A stretch of 64,000 nt of DNA, taken from positions 744,001 to 808,000 of the forward strand of contig JAXMAN010000002.1 of NCBI GenBank assembly GCA_046350355.1, in the 5' to 3' direction. The position numbers were made by a program, and so were the translations under genes. This document shows, piece after piece, positions 35,740 through 44,476 of the stretch. Positions within the stretch are counted from its first letter, which is position 1. Every line of letters starts with the position of its first letter. The DNA is from UBA966 sp046350355. Its GTDB lineage: Bacteria > Planctomycetota > Phycisphaerae > Phycisphaerales > SM1A02. A model generated the notes under the pieces. The model did no database searches, was not told the DNA's origin, and worked only from the letters and a program-made list of their open reading frames with translations.

Positions 35740-37064
35740 ACTACCGCCGCAAGAAGCGATCGCAGGAACACGAGGCCGCGGACAAGCATGCCTCCGCCCC
35801 CAAGGGGCGCGTCCTGCTGGACCATCCGCTCGTGCTCTCGCAGACCGCGGAGCTCGTGACGACGCCGGACGAGCTGGCGGACTTCGTCGCGCACCTCGCC
35901 GAGGAGCGCTTCGTCGCCTACGACACCGAGTTCATCGGCGAGGAGAGCTTCTATCCCAAGCTCTGCCTCGTGCAGGTGGCGACCTCGCAGCGCATCGCGC
36001 TGGTGGACCCGGTGCCGCTGCGCGCCGCGGGCGAGGACCTGGGCGCGCTCTTTCGCGCGATCGCCGCGCCGGGGCGCACCGTCATCGTGCACAGCGGCGA
36101 CACCGACATGGACATCCTGCGCCGCGCCGCGGGCGGCGATCCGCCCGAGGTCGTCGACACGCAGGTCGCGGCAGCGCTCGCGTGGATGCCCTGGCCCTCG
36201 AGCCTGGGCACCGTGCTGGAGAACCTCGCGGGCGTGCGGCTGGGGAAGGCGCACACCTTCACCAACTGGGACGCGCGCCCGCTGACCCCCGCGCAGCTGG
36301 GCTACGCCGCCGACGATGTCCGCTACCTGCGCCTGATCTGGGACGCGCTCCACACGCAGCTCTCGGCGCTGGGCCGCCTGGAGTGGGCGCTGCGCGAGAG
36401 CGCCGAGCAGCTCCGCGGCGCCGCCTTCGATCCCGAAGGCCAGCTTCGCCGCCTGCAGCGCGCCGAGCCGATGCGCGCGGGGCAGATCCTGGTCGCGCGC
36501 GAGCTGGTGACGCTGCGCCACGAGCTCGCGCGCACGCACGACCTGCCCACGCGCACGGTGATGCCCGACGCCGCGATCCTGGAGCTCTCCAAGCGCAAGC
36601 CCACCGACCGCGCGCAGATCCTGCAGCTCGGCGGCATGCCGCGCCGCATCCTGCAGGACAACGCCGACGCGATCGCCGCCGCCGTCGCGCGCGCGAAGGC
36701 CGTCGTCCCCGAGGGCGAGCCCAACGGTTCGCTGCTCGAGGACCCGCGCGTGCGCGCCGAGTGCGACGCGCTCTGGAACGTCATCCAGGTGCGCGCGGGC
36801 TCGGTGGGCCTCGCGGCGAACCTCCTGCTCACGCGCGCGGTCTTCACGCGCTGGTTCGCCGGCTTCGTCGACGCGCGCCGGCAGGGGCGCACGCTGCCGG
36901 TCTGCGGCGGCGAGGGCGCGCTCTTCGCCGAGGGCGACTGGCGCGGCGAGGCGCTGGGGCGCTGGCTCGCGGGCTTCCTTGCGGGCACGGAGCGCCTCGA
37001 GCTGGTCTGGAGCGCCGCGGGCGCGACCGCCCCGGGGATGCAGCGCCCGCAGCCCGCGCAGTAG
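35736..37064 (+). CDS. rnd: ribonuclease D
   Basis: A DEDDy 3'-5' exoribonuclease for tRNA and stable-RNA 3' maturation, 442 aa. ExoI is VAYDTEFIGEESFYPKLCLV, ExoII is VIVHSGDTDMDIL, and ExoIII is LGYAADDVRYL with the Tyr of the y-type. HRDC-type helical domains follow (RLQRAEPMRAGQILVARELVTLR, TDRAQILQLGGMPRRILQDN). The C-terminus extends with an extra helical region. A GTG start in a 4-nt overlap with the previous gene is followed by a basic N-terminus (NYRRKKRSQEHE). Codon bias matches its neighbours. Confidence 0.93.
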   Translation: MNYRRKKRSQEHEAADKHASAPKGRVLLDHPLVLSQTAELVTTPDELADFVAHLAEERFVAYDTEFIGEESFYPKLCLVQVATSQRIALVDPVPLRAAGEDLGALFRAIAAPGRTVIVHSGDTDMDILRRAAGGDPPEVVDTQVAAALAWMPWPSSLGTVLENLAGVRLGKAHTFTNWDARPLTPAQLGYAADDVRYLRLIWDALHTQLSALGRLEWALRESAEQLRGAAFDPEGQLRRLQRAEPMRAGQILVARELVTLRHELARTHDLPTRTVMPDAAILELSKRKPTDRAQILQLGGMPRRILQDNADAIAAAVARAKAVVPEGEPNGSLLEDPRVRAECDALWNVIQVRAGSVGLAANLLLTRAVFTRWFAGFVDARRQGRTLPVCGGEGALFAEGDWRGEALGRWLAGFLAGTERLELVWSAAGATAPGMQRPQPAQ

Positions 37065-37067
37065 CAT
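37062..37067 (+). promoter_or_regulatory. -10-like hexamer 7 nt before the DUF1080 gene
   Basis: TAGCAT includes the rnd stop codon and ends 7 nt before ATG 37075. There is no Shine-Dalgarno sequence. It fits the leaderless pattern. Confidence 0.4.
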
Positions 37068-37074
37068 CGCGCGC

Positions 37075-37785
37075 ATGCTGCACGCATCACTGCTTCGGGC
37101 AGGCGCCGCCGGCGCGCTGCTTTTCCTGGCCGCCTGCGCTTCCTCGGGTTCGGGCTCCGGCTCGGGCGCCAACACCGGCGCCGCCGCGCAGTCCGCGGGC
37201 TGGGTCTCGCTCTTCGACGGACGCACCCTCGAGGGCTGGAAGCCGTTCCTGCCGGATCCGAAGGCGGATCCGAGCAAGACCTGGAGCGTGCGCGACGGCG
37301 TGCTCGTCTGCGCGGGCCAGCCCATCGGCTACATCGCCACCACGAAGGAGTACACGAGCTTCGAGCTCGAGCTCGAGTGGCGCTTCGATCCCGCCAAGGG
37401 CGCGGGCAACAGCGGCGTGCTCCTGCGCGTCCAGCAGCCCGACAAGGTGTGGCCCAAGAGCGTCGAGGCGCAGCTGCAGTCGGAGTCCGCCGGCGACATC
37501 TGGAACATCGACAGGTTCCCGATGCAGGTCGACGCCAAGCGCACCGAGGGGCGCCACACGACCAAGATGCATCCGACCAACGAGAAGCCGCTGGGCGGCT
37601 GGAACCAGTACCGCATCGTGCTCGATGGCGGGAACCTGACGCTCACGGTCAACGGCCTCGTGCAGAACACCGCCACGGGCGTGGAGGTCGTGCCCGGCCG
37701 CATCGCGCTGCAGAGCGAGGGCGCGGCGATCGAGTTCCGCAACATCCGCATCCGCCCGCTGCCCGCGAAGGGAGCCGGCAAGTGA
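37075..37785 (+). CDS. DUF1080 (3-keto-disaccharide hydrolase-like) lipoprotein
   Basis: A 236-aa envelope lipoprotein. The signal sequence ends LFLAAC (good lipobox), followed by a Ser/Gly linker and a DUF1080 beta-sandwich: WVSLFDGRTLEGWKPF, WSVRDGVLVCAGQPIGYI, FELELEWRF, NSGVLLRV, EAQL, WNQYRIVLDGG, GRIALQSEGAAIEFRNIRIRPL. The family is very abundant in Planctomycetota and includes 3-keto-glycoside hydrolases, so a role in saccharide breakdown is likely. Its stop overlaps the GTG start of a cupin gene. Confidence 0.92.
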   Translation: MLHASLLRAGAAGALLFLAACASSGSGSGSGANTGAAAQSAGWVSLFDGRTLEGWKPFLPDPKADPSKTWSVRDGVLVCAGQPIGYIATTKEYTSFELELEWRFDPAKGAGNSGVLLRVQQPDKVWPKSVEAQLQSESAGDIWNIDRFPMQVDAKRTEGRHTTKMHPTNEKPLGGWNQYRIVLDGGNLTLTVNGLVQNTATGVEVVPGRIALQSEGAAIEFRNIRIRPLPAKGAGK

Positions 37786-38159
37786 GCGCGCTGCGCGTCG
37801 TCCGTCCCGACCCGGCGCGCACCGCGCCGGTGAGCATGCCCGGCGTGCAGGGGGCGCAGATGGAGATCCTCGTCGGCCGCGAGCACGGCGCGCCGAACTT
37901 CTCCATCCGCCACTTCGTCGTCGCGCCCGGCGGCTTCACGCCGCACCACCAGCACAACTACGAGCACGAGGTGATCATCCTCGAGGGCCAGGCGCAGGTG
38001 CAGTACGACGACGCCGTGCATCCGGTGCAGGCCGGGGACGTGCTCTTCATCGAGCCCAACCGCATGCACCAGTTCCGCAACACCGGCGGCGGGCCGCTGC
38101 GCTTTCTCTGCATGGTGCCGACGAGCTTCGACTGCGGGAAGCCGACGCCGGGATCGTGA
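37782..38159 (+). CDS. small cupin-domain protein
   Basis: A 125-aa single-domain cupin with metal-binding motif 1 (GGFTPHHQHNYEHEVIILEG) and motif 2 (GDVLFIEPNRMHQFRN). It probably binds Fe, Mn or Zn. The specific reaction cannot be assigned. It may act with the DUF1080 gene, with which it shares a GTGA overlap, for example on a sugar or small acid. The protein is cytosolic with no signal. A strong terminator palindrome follows 66 nt later. Confidence 0.85.
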   Translation: MSALRVVRPDPARTAPVSMPGVQGAQMEILVGREHGAPNFSIRHFVVAPGGFTPHHQHNYEHEVIILEGQAQVQYDDAVHPVQAGDVLFIEPNRMHQFRNTGGGPLRFLCMVPTSFDCGKPTPGS

Positions 38160-38216
38160 GGCGCGCGGCGCGGCATGCGACCGGGCCGCGCGCGACGGTC
38201 CTCGCGCACGCATCGC

Positions 38217-38255
38217 AAAAAGCACGCACGGCGGCAGGAGCTCCTGCCGCCGTGC
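38217..38255. terminator. bidirectional terminator between convergent units
   Basis: A perfect 30-nt palindrome (15-bp arms, GCACGGCGGCAGGAG and its complement). On the minus strand it is followed by GTGCTTTTT, making it a good intrinsic terminator for the OmpA-like gene. On the plus strand a weaker GGTCGTTT follows, for the cupin unit. Confidence 0.85.
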
Positions 38256-38297
38256 GGTCGTTTCGGGGGGCGTCGGGCGCGGCGCGCCCGTCGCGGG

Positions 38298-39176
38298 TCA
38301 CTTCGTGGGGATGTCCTCGTTCGCCGGCTTGCCACGCACGGGCGCGGCGGCCTTCTTGGCGACGGGAGCCTCGGCGGGCGTGCGCTCGGCGGACGCGGCG
38401 CTGGGGCTCAGGTCGAAGGCGAGCGGCGTGAGGAAGAGCTCCACGCGGCGGTTCTCCGTCGCGCCCTTCGCGCCGTTGGAGACCACCGGGCGGTACTCGC
38501 CGTAGCCGGCCACCTGGAAGCGGCGGGCGTCGACGCCGTCCTTGACCAGCGCATTGCGCAGGCTCGCGGAACGGTAGACCGAGAGCATCACGTTGTTGCC
38601 GAACTTCGCCTTCGTGCGGACCACCGGCGTGTCGTCGGTGTGGCCGACGACCTTGACCTCGAACTTGGAGGCCGCGCTGGAGTTGAGGATCGCGGCGAGC
38701 TTGCCGAGGACCTCGTTGGCGCCGGGCTTGAGCGCGTCGCTGCCCGGATCGAAGGTGAAGTCGCTCTTGAAGCGCAGCATGCCCGTCTTCGCGTCGAAGT
38801 CGAAGTAGTCGGGGTACTGCTTCGCGAGGTCCGCGAGCGGGCCGGAGAGATCCGGCGGCAGCGCGCCGACCTCGAGGCTCGCGAGCTGGCGCTTGAGCTC
38901 GTCGTACTTCTTCATCCACTCGTCCATGTCGATGCCGCCCGAGGCGAGCTTCTTCTGGAGCTCCTCGAGGTCGGACATCGTCGCGGCGAGCTGCGAACGG
39001 AGGCGATCCTCGTTCGCGCGGGCGTTGGAGAGCTCGTTCTGCGCAGCGAGAAGCTGCTGCTCCTGCCCCTTGTACGCCGTCATCAGGTCGTTGTACTTCT
39101 GCTCGGGGATGCAGCCGGTCGCCATCAGCGCCGTGCCCGCAAGCAGACCACTCGTCATCCATGCACGCGTCTTCAT
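38298..39176 (-). CDS. OmpA-family peptidoglycan-binding lipoprotein
   Basis: A 292-aa envelope protein. The signal ends ALMATGC (weak lipobox, Ala at -3). It has a coiled-coil stretch (residues 30-110; GQEQQLLAAQNELSNARANE) and an OmpA C-like domain (about 150-260; VVGHTDDTPVVRTKAKFGNN, SVYRSASLRNALVKDGVD, VAGYGEYRPVVSN, NRRVELFLTP) that binds peptidoglycan. An Ala/Pro/Lys tail ends it. It would tie the outer membrane or a surface structure to the wall, in the manner of Pal. ATG 39176 has a strong GGGAGGA Shine-Dalgarno sequence. Confidence 0.9.
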   Translation of the reverse strand: MKTRAWMTSGLLAGTALMATGCIPEQKYNDLMTAYKGQEQQLLAAQNELSNARANEDRLRSQLAATMSDLEELQKKLASGGIDMDEWMKKYDELKRQLASLEVGALPPDLSGPLADLAKQYPDYFDFDAKTGMLRFKSDFTFDPGSDALKPGANEVLGKLAAILNSSAASKFEVKVVGHTDDTPVVRTKAKFGNNVMLSVYRSASLRNALVKDGVDARRFQVAGYGEYRPVVSNGAKGATENRRVELFLTPLAFDLSPSAASAERTPAEAPVAKKAAAPVRGKPANEDIPTK

Positions 39177-39313
39177 TGGGATCCTCCCAAAGACTGGGTT
39201 GTCATCCGACGCACCGAGCCCACGCTTGGGGCCGTCGAATGTGAAAATCTCTCGTCCGTCTTGGACGGCGTAGAGTGTAGCGATTCGCGCCGCGCACGGC
39301 GCCGACCGCGCCG

Positions 39314-40666
39314 ATGGCGGAGCAACCACGCACGAATGCAGACGCGAACGACGACCGCCCCGCGGCGTTGGCGGCGGCGCGCCCCGCCGGCCGGACGCTC
39401 GTGCGGGCGGCGTGGCTGGCCGACGGCGCGGGGGCGTTCGCGGCGCCCGCCGCGATGCTCCTCGAAGCCGGCCGGGTCGTCGCCGCGGGCACGCCGCAGC
39501 AGGTGGGTGCGCCGGGCGACGCCGCGCTGCTGGAACTGCCGGAAGCCGCGCTCCTGCCTGCCTTTGTGAACGCGCACGCGCACCTGGACCTGACCGCGCT
39601 GGGGCCTGTCCCGTACGCCGGCGACTTCGACGGCTGGCTGCGCGGGATCCGCCAGGCGCGCAGGGGACTGCACGGGGCCTCGCTGCAGGGATCGGTGGCC
39701 GCGGGCGTCCGCGCGCTGCGGACCGGGGGCGTGGCGGCGGTGGGGGACATCGCCAGCGCGGACGCGGCGGCGGCGGTCCACTCGGCCTGCGCGCAGGCCG
39801 GCGTCGGCGGGGTCGTCTTCCAGGAGGTCTTCGGGATGGGGCCGCGCCGTGGCGCCGCGCTGGAGGCGGTCCAGGCGCTCGCCGCCGCCGCGCAACCGGC
39901 GACCGCCCGCGGCCCGCGCCGGGGGATCGAGCCGCACGCACCCTATTCCAGCGACGCCGCGGTCTTCGAGGCTGCGCTCGCCTCCGGGCTGCCGGTCGCG
40001 ACCCATCTGGCGGAGTCGGTGGCGGAGCGGGAGTTCCTGGCGACGGGGACGGGGCGTTTTCGGGCGCTCCTGGACGACCTGGGGCTCTGGGATGGCTCCG
40101 TGGCGCTGGGCGCCCGCCACCCGGTGGAATGGATCGCCCGCCGGCTGGAGGCGGCCGCCCGCCTGCGAGCCGCGGCCGGGATCGCCGGGCCGCTGCGCCT
40201 GCTGGCGGTGCACCTGAACGACCTGGACGACGCCGCGCTCGCGCTGCTGGCGACGCTGCCGGTCGATGTCGCCTACTGCCCCCGCGCCAGCGCGTACTTC
40301 GGCCACGCGGGGCACCGCTACCGGGAGCTGCGCGCCGCTGGGGTGCGCGTCTGCCTGGGCACGGACAGCATCGTCTGCCTCGACACGCCCGATCGCCTCT
40401 CGACGCTCGACGAGGCGCGGCTGCTGCTGCGTCGCGACGGGATCGCGCTGGCCGAGGCGCTTGCGATGGCCACGACCGAGGGGGCGCGGGCGCTTGGGCT
40501 CGACCCCGCGGACTTCCACTTCGGCGGCGGGGCGCGCGCCGGGGTGCTCGCGGTGGGCGCGGGCTCCGCGGTGGGCGCGGGCTCCGCGGCGGTCGCGCAT
40601 CCCGCCGCCGCCGCGCGCGCGCTCGCCGGTTCCAGCGACGCGCCGTCGTGGATTTCGATGGTGTGA
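39314..40666 (+). CDS. amidohydrolase-superfamily deaminase or hydrolase
   Basis: A cytosolic metal-dependent hydrolase of 450 aa in the AtzF/TRZ/aminofutalosine-deaminase-like branch. It has an N-terminal composite beta domain (AMLLEAGRVVAAGTPQQ), then a TIM barrel with metal ligands NAHAHLDL (HxH), IEPHAPYSSD (His), ATHLAESVAERE (His) and LGTDSIVCLDTPDRLS (Asp). The C-terminus returns to the composite domain, with a repeated segment AVGAGSAVGAGSAA from a short DNA duplication. The substrate is probably an aminated heterocycle or nucleoside, but this is inference. Confidence 0.85.
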   Translation: MAEQPRTNADANDDRPAALAAARPAGRTLVRAAWLADGAGAFAAPAAMLLEAGRVVAAGTPQQVGAPGDAALLELPEAALLPAFVNAHAHLDLTALGPVPYAGDFDGWLRGIRQARRGLHGASLQGSVAAGVRALRTGGVAAVGDIASADAAAAVHSACAQAGVGGVVFQEVFGMGPRRGAALEAVQALAAAAQPATARGPRRGIEPHAPYSSDAAVFEAALASGLPVATHLAESVAEREFLATGTGRFRALLDDLGLWDGSVALGARHPVEWIARRLEAAARLRAAAGIAGPLRLLAVHLNDLDDAALALLATLPVDVAYCPRASAYFGHAGHRYRELRAAGVRVCLGTDSIVCLDTPDRLSTLDEARLLLRRDGIALAEALAMATTEGARALGLDPADFHFGGGARAGVLAVGAGSAVGAGSAAVAHPAAAARALAGSSDAPSWISMV

Positions 40667-40725
40667 TTATCGTCCGGTTTTGCGCTCCCGCGCACGCGCA
40701 CGCCGATACAGTGATCGGTGCCAGG

Positions 40726-41175
40726 ATGAGCCAGTCCACCAACCAAGCCCCGGATCTCATGCGGATCCTCTCCAAGGCGGGTCCGTACCCGATCGCCGCC
40801 TACCAGTTCGTGCAGGAGGGCCTGCGCGCGACCGTCGAGCGACTGCACGACCAGCACGCGCGCGCCCACGCCGAGGCCGAGGGCGGGATGGGGGCGATGG
40901 GCTCCAACGACCGGCACATCACGGGCCAGCAGCTCTGCCTGGGCCTGCGCGACCACGCGATCGAGCAGTACGGCCTGCTCGCGCGGGCGGTGCTCTCGCA
41001 CTGGCACATCCACCGCACCGACGACTTCGGACGCATCGTCTTCGCGCTCATCGACGCGGGGCTGATGAGCAAGACCCCGCAGGACACGATCGACGACTTC
41101 CGCGGCGTCTACGAGTTCGACGAGGCCTTCCACCCCGAGCAGATGGCCGGCGCGCTGCGCTGCGCCCGCGCCTGA
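40726..41175 (+). CDS. Minf_1886-family protein
   Basis: A 149-aa cytosolic protein of a small family of unknown function found mostly in Planctomycetota and Verrucomicrobiota (recalled). Characteristic segments are AYQFVQEGLRATVERL, RHITGQQLCLGLRDHAIEQYGLLARAVLSHW, RTDDFGRIVFALIDAGLMSKTPQDTIDDF and a short C-terminal FDEAF. It is all-helical by appearance. TACAGT at 40707-40712 and an AGG before the ATG are possible signals. ffh follows 31 nt later. Confidence 0.8.
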   Translation: MSQSTNQAPDLMRILSKAGPYPIAAYQFVQEGLRATVERLHDQHARAHAEAEGGMGAMGSNDRHITGQQLCLGLRDHAIEQYGLLARAVLSHWHIHRTDDFGRIVFALIDAGLMSKTPQDTIDDFRGVYEFDEAFHPEQMAGALRCARA

Positions 41176-41193
41176 CCGGCGGCGGCGGGGGCG

Positions 41194-41199
41194 TACAAT
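41194..41199 (+). promoter_or_regulatory. leaderless promoter of ffh
   Basis: TACAAT (one mismatch to TATAAT) ends 7 nt before ATG 41207. CTGACC at 41172-41177 with a 16-nt spacer is a possible -35. There is no Shine-Dalgarno sequence. Confidence 0.5.
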
Positions 41200-41206
41200 C
41201 CCCGCG

Positions 41207-42676
41207 ATGTTCGAGCGCCTGAGCGAAAAGCTGAACGACGCCTTCCGGAACCTCTCCGGACGCGGCCGCATCTCCGAATCCAACGTCCGCGAGGCGATGG
41301 AGGAGGTCCGCACCGCGCTTCTGGAGGCGGACGTCAACCTCCAGGTCGTCGACCGCTTCTGCGCCGACTGCGTGCGCGACGCGCTGGGCGCGGAGGTCAC
41401 CGCCAGCCTGCAGCCGGGGCAGGAGATGATCGGCATCGTGCACAAGCGGCTCGTCGAGCTGCTCGGGCCGGTGCAGGCGCACCTGACGATGGTCGAGCCG
41501 GGGCCGACGGTCGTGATGATGTGCGGCCTGCAGGGCTCGGGCAAGACGACGACCTGCGGCAAGCTCGCGGCCTGGTGCCGCAAGCGCGGGCAGAGCGTGC
41601 TCGTCGCCGCGGCGGACCTGCAGCGTCCCGCCGCCGTCGAGCAGCTCCAGACCGTCGTCGACACGGTGGCGCGCGAGGGCACGGGCCCGGGCCGCGTCGC
41701 CTTCTACGGCGAGCCCGACAAGTGCGCCGAGTACGGCCGCGCCGTCGGCGTCGCCGTGGGCGTCTGCCAGCGCGCCTACGCCGCCGCGCGCGCGGGCAAG
41801 TTCGACGTGCTCATCCTGGACACCGCGGGCCGCCTGCACGTGAACGACGAGCTCATGCAGGAGCTCGAGGCGGTCAACCGCAGCGTGCAGCCGCAGAACA
41901 TCCTGCTCGTCGTCGATGCGATGACCGGCCAGGACGCGGTGCGCAGCGCGAAGTCCTTCCACGACCGCCTCAAGATCGACGGCGTCGTGCTCACCAAGTT
42001 CGACAGCGACACGCGCGGCGGCGCCGCGCTGAGCGTCAAGAGCGTGACGGGCGCGCCGGTGAAGTTCGTGGGCACGGGCGAGAAGTTCGACGCGCTCGAG
42101 GAGTTCCACGCCGAGCGCGTCGCGGGACGCATCCTGGGCATGGGCGACGTGGTCAGCCTGGTCGAGCGCGCGCAGCGCGAGGTCAGCGAGGCCGAGGCGC
42201 TGGAGCTCAACGAGAAGATGATGCAGGGCAAGTTCTCGATGGAGGACTTCCTGAAGCAGATGCGCTCGATCCGGCGCATGGGCCCGATGAAGCAGCTCCT
42301 GGGGCTGCTGCCGGGCGTCGGCAGCGCGCTCAAGGACGTGCAGATGGACGAGCGGCAGATCGACCGGCTCGAGGCGATCATCCTGAGCATGACGCGCCCG
42401 GAGCGCGACAAGGTCAGCCTCGTGGACCGCAGCCGCCAGAAGCGCATCGCCGCCGGCAGCGGCGCGAAGGTCGACGACGTCAGCCGCCTGGTGAAGCAGT
42501 TCGAGATGGTCCAGAAGATGACGCAGCAGATGGCGGGCATGGGCTCCCTGGGCCGCATGCGCGCGATGAAGGACCTGGCGAAGCATGCGCCGGCGGGCGG
42601 CGGCGTCCCGGGATTCCTGACGCGCGGATCGACCGCGACGGAGAGCCCGAAGGCGCGCTTCAAGAAGCGCAAGTAG
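41207..42676 (+). CDS. ffh: signal recognition particle GTPase
   Basis: Binds signal sequences of nascent membrane and secreted proteins with 4.5S RNA and delivers them to FtsY. It is 489 aa, close to the usual length. The N domain (ERLSEKLNDAFRNLSGRGRI, NVREAMEEVRTALLEADVN) leads to the G domain with GLQGSGKTTTCGKLA, AADLQRPAAVEQL, LDTAGRLHVND, TKFDSDTRGGAALS and GTGEKFDALEEFH. The Met-rich M domain follows (MMQGKFSMEDFLKQMRSIRR, then MTQQMAGMGSLGRMRAMKD). The TKLD motif reads TKFD. A basic tail ends the protein. Confidence 0.97.
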   Translation: MFERLSEKLNDAFRNLSGRGRISESNVREAMEEVRTALLEADVNLQVVDRFCADCVRDALGAEVTASLQPGQEMIGIVHKRLVELLGPVQAHLTMVEPGPTVVMMCGLQGSGKTTTCGKLAAWCRKRGQSVLVAAADLQRPAAVEQLQTVVDTVAREGTGPGRVAFYGEPDKCAEYGRAVGVAVGVCQRAYAAARAGKFDVLILDTAGRLHVNDELMQELEAVNRSVQPQNILLVVDAMTGQDAVRSAKSFHDRLKIDGVVLTKFDSDTRGGAALSVKSVTGAPVKFVGTGEKFDALEEFHAERVAGRILGMGDVVSLVERAQREVSEAEALELNEKMMQGKFSMEDFLKQMRSIRRMGPMKQLLGLLPGVGSALKDVQMDERQIDRLEAIILSMTRPERDKVSLVDRSRQKRIAAGSGAKVDDVSRLVKQFEMVQKMTQQMAGMGSLGRMRAMKDLAKHAPAGGGVPGFLTRGSTATESPKARFKKRK

Positions 42677-42706
42677 CGGGGCGGGGCGCGGCGCACGCGC
42701 GCGGCG

Positions 42707-44476
42707 TCACCGCGGCGCGGCCGGATGGCGGGGCGCGAGCCACTCGCGCAGCCGCTGCGCGCTCCAGGTGTTCACGCAGCGGGGGGCGGTCAGGCCGCCG
42801 CGGCGCGCGGTCGCGATGCCGTAGCGAAGCTGCTCGAAGTCCCCCGCGCCGTGCGCGTCGGTGTCGATGGCGACCAGGCAGCCCGCCTCCATGCACGCGC
42901 GCACATGGCTGTCGCGCAGGTCCAGGCGCATGCTGTTGGCGTTCACCTCCAGCGCGACGCCGCGCGCGGCGGCCTCGCGCGCCAGCAGCGGGATGTCGGG
43001 AGAGAGCCCCTCGCGCGCGTTGATGATGCGGCCGGTGGGGTGCCCGATGATGTCGACGTGCGGATGGCGGATCGCCGCCAGCAGGCGCTGCGTCGCGACC
43101 TCGGGGGCCGCCTTGAGCGCGGAATGCGGGCTCGCGACGACGATGTCCAGCCCCGCGAGCACCTCGTCGGGGTAGTCGAGCGTGCCGTCGGCGAGGATGT
43201 CGACCTCGCTGCCCACGAGCACCTGGATGCGGCCGGCGTAGCGGCGCGCGAGGGCGCGGACCGCCGCGGCGTGCTCGAGCAGCCGGTCGATGGAGAGCCC
43301 GTTGGCCTGCGCCTGCGCGCGGCTGTGGTCGGTGATCGCGATCGTGTGGTGGCCCAGCGCGAGCGCCGCCTCGACCATCTCCTGGATGGTGAGCGTGCCG
43401 TCGCTGGCGGTGGTGTGGCAGTGGAGCTCGGCGCGGATCGCCTCGCGGTCGATGAGGTCGGCGGGGGGCGGCGCGTCGAGCTCGCCGTGGTCCTCGCGCA
43501 GCTCCGGCGGGATGAAGGGAAGGCCGAGCGCGCGGTAGACCTCATCTTCGGTGCGCGCGGCGACGGGCGCGACGCCGCGCTCCTGCGGGGCCGCCTCCTG
43601 CGACGGATCGTCGGGGAAGAGGCCGTATTCGTTCAGGCGCAGGCCGGCGCGCTGCGCGCGCTCGCGCAGGCGGACGTTGTGCTCCTTGCTGCCGGTGAAG
43701 TAGAGGAGCGCGGCGCCGAACTGCGCGTCCTCGACGGTGCGCAGGTCGACCTGCACGCCGTGTCCCGAGCGCACGCTCGTCTTGGTCGCGCCGGAGGCGA
43801 GCACCGACTCCACGCCGGGCGCGCCGCGCATCGCCGCGTGCAGCGCCGCCGCGTCCGCGCCGCTGGCGACGATGTCGATGTCGCCGATGGTCTCGCGTCC
43901 GCGGCGCACGCTGCCGGCGAACTCGACGCGGTGCGCGCCCGGCACCGCGCGCAGCAGCGCGACGAAGGCCTCCGCGAGCGGGAGCGCCTCGCCCAGGCGG
44001 ATGCGCCCGCGCGAGCTGTCGATGAAGCGCAGGCTCTCGGCGATGTTCTGCAGCGTCTTCGCGCCCATGCCGGGCAGCCCCGCGAGGCTGCCGTCGGCGA
44101 GCCTGGCGCGCAGCGTGGCGACGCCGTCGACGCCGCCCTCCTGCCAGAGCGTGCGCACGCGCTTGGGGCCGAGCCCCGGGATGCCCAGCAGCGCGGGCAG
44201 CCCCGGCGGCACCGTCGCGAGCAGCTCGTCGTGCTCGCCCACGCGGCCGGTGGCGACGAACTCCTCGATCTTCGCGGCGCTCGCGGCGCCGATGCCCGGA
44301 AGCTCGCGCAGGGCCGCGGGATCGGCGTGCGCCAGCGCGGCCAGGTCCTGCGCGGACTCCTCCAGCAGGCGCGCGACCTTGCGGTGCGCGTTCACGCGGA
44401 AGGCGTTTGCTCCGGTGAGGTCGAGCACGTCCGCGATCTCGTGGAAGATGCGCGCGAGCTCCGCGTTGCTGCTCAT
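42707..44476 (-). CDS. polX: PolX-type DNA polymerase with PHP exonuclease domain
   Basis: Repair polymerase of 589 aa. Residues 1-320 form a family X polymerase with an N-terminal HhH 8-kDa-like domain (LRELPGIGAASAAKIEEF, LGIPGLGPKRVRTL, LPGMGAKTLQNIAESL) and a nucleotidyltransferase site FAGSVRRGRETIGDIDIV plus VQVDLR (three Asp). Residues 345-580 are a PHP domain with intact metal motifs ELHCHTTASDG, ITDHS, VGSEVDI, SPHS and IDTDAH, giving 3'-5' exonuclease and AP-endonuclease-type activities. It starts in an ATGA overlap with the FtsK/EccC-like gene, so it is translated from the type VII-like transcript. Confidence 0.95.
   Translation of the reverse strand: MSSNAELARIFHEIADVLDLTGANAFRVNAHRKVARLLEESAQDLAALAHADPAALRELPGIGAASAAKIEEFVATGRVGEHDELLATVPPGLPALLGIPGLGPKRVRTLWQEGGVDGVATLRARLADGSLAGLPGMGAKTLQNIAESLRFIDSSRGRIRLGEALPLAEAFVALLRAVPGAHRVEFAGSVRRGRETIGDIDIVASGADAAALHAAMRGAPGVESVLASGATKTSVRSGHGVQVDLRTVEDAQFGAALLYFTGSKEHNVRLRERAQRAGLRLNEYGLFPDDPSQEAAPQERGVAPVAARTEDEVYRALGLPFIPPELREDHGELDAPPPADLIDREAIRAELHCHTTASDGTLTIQEMVEAALALGHHTIAITDHSRAQAQANGLSIDRLLEHAAAVRALARRYAGRIQVLVGSEVDILADGTLDYPDEVLAGLDIVVASPHSALKAAPEVATQRLLAAIRHPHVDIIGHPTGRIINAREGLSPDIPLLAREAAARGVALEVNANSMRLDLRDSHVRACMEAGCLVAIDTDAHGAGDFEQLRYGIATARRGGLTAPRCVNTWSAQRLREWLAPRHPAAPR

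Noticed and set aside
35541..37325. 594-codon minus-strand frame opposite rnd
   Set aside because: Shadow of rnd, whose DEDDy motifs are intact on the plus strand.
38226..38255. 30-nt perfect palindrome considered as a regulator binding site
   Set aside because: Its position between convergent gene ends and the adjacent T-tract on the minus strand make an intrinsic terminator the better explanation.
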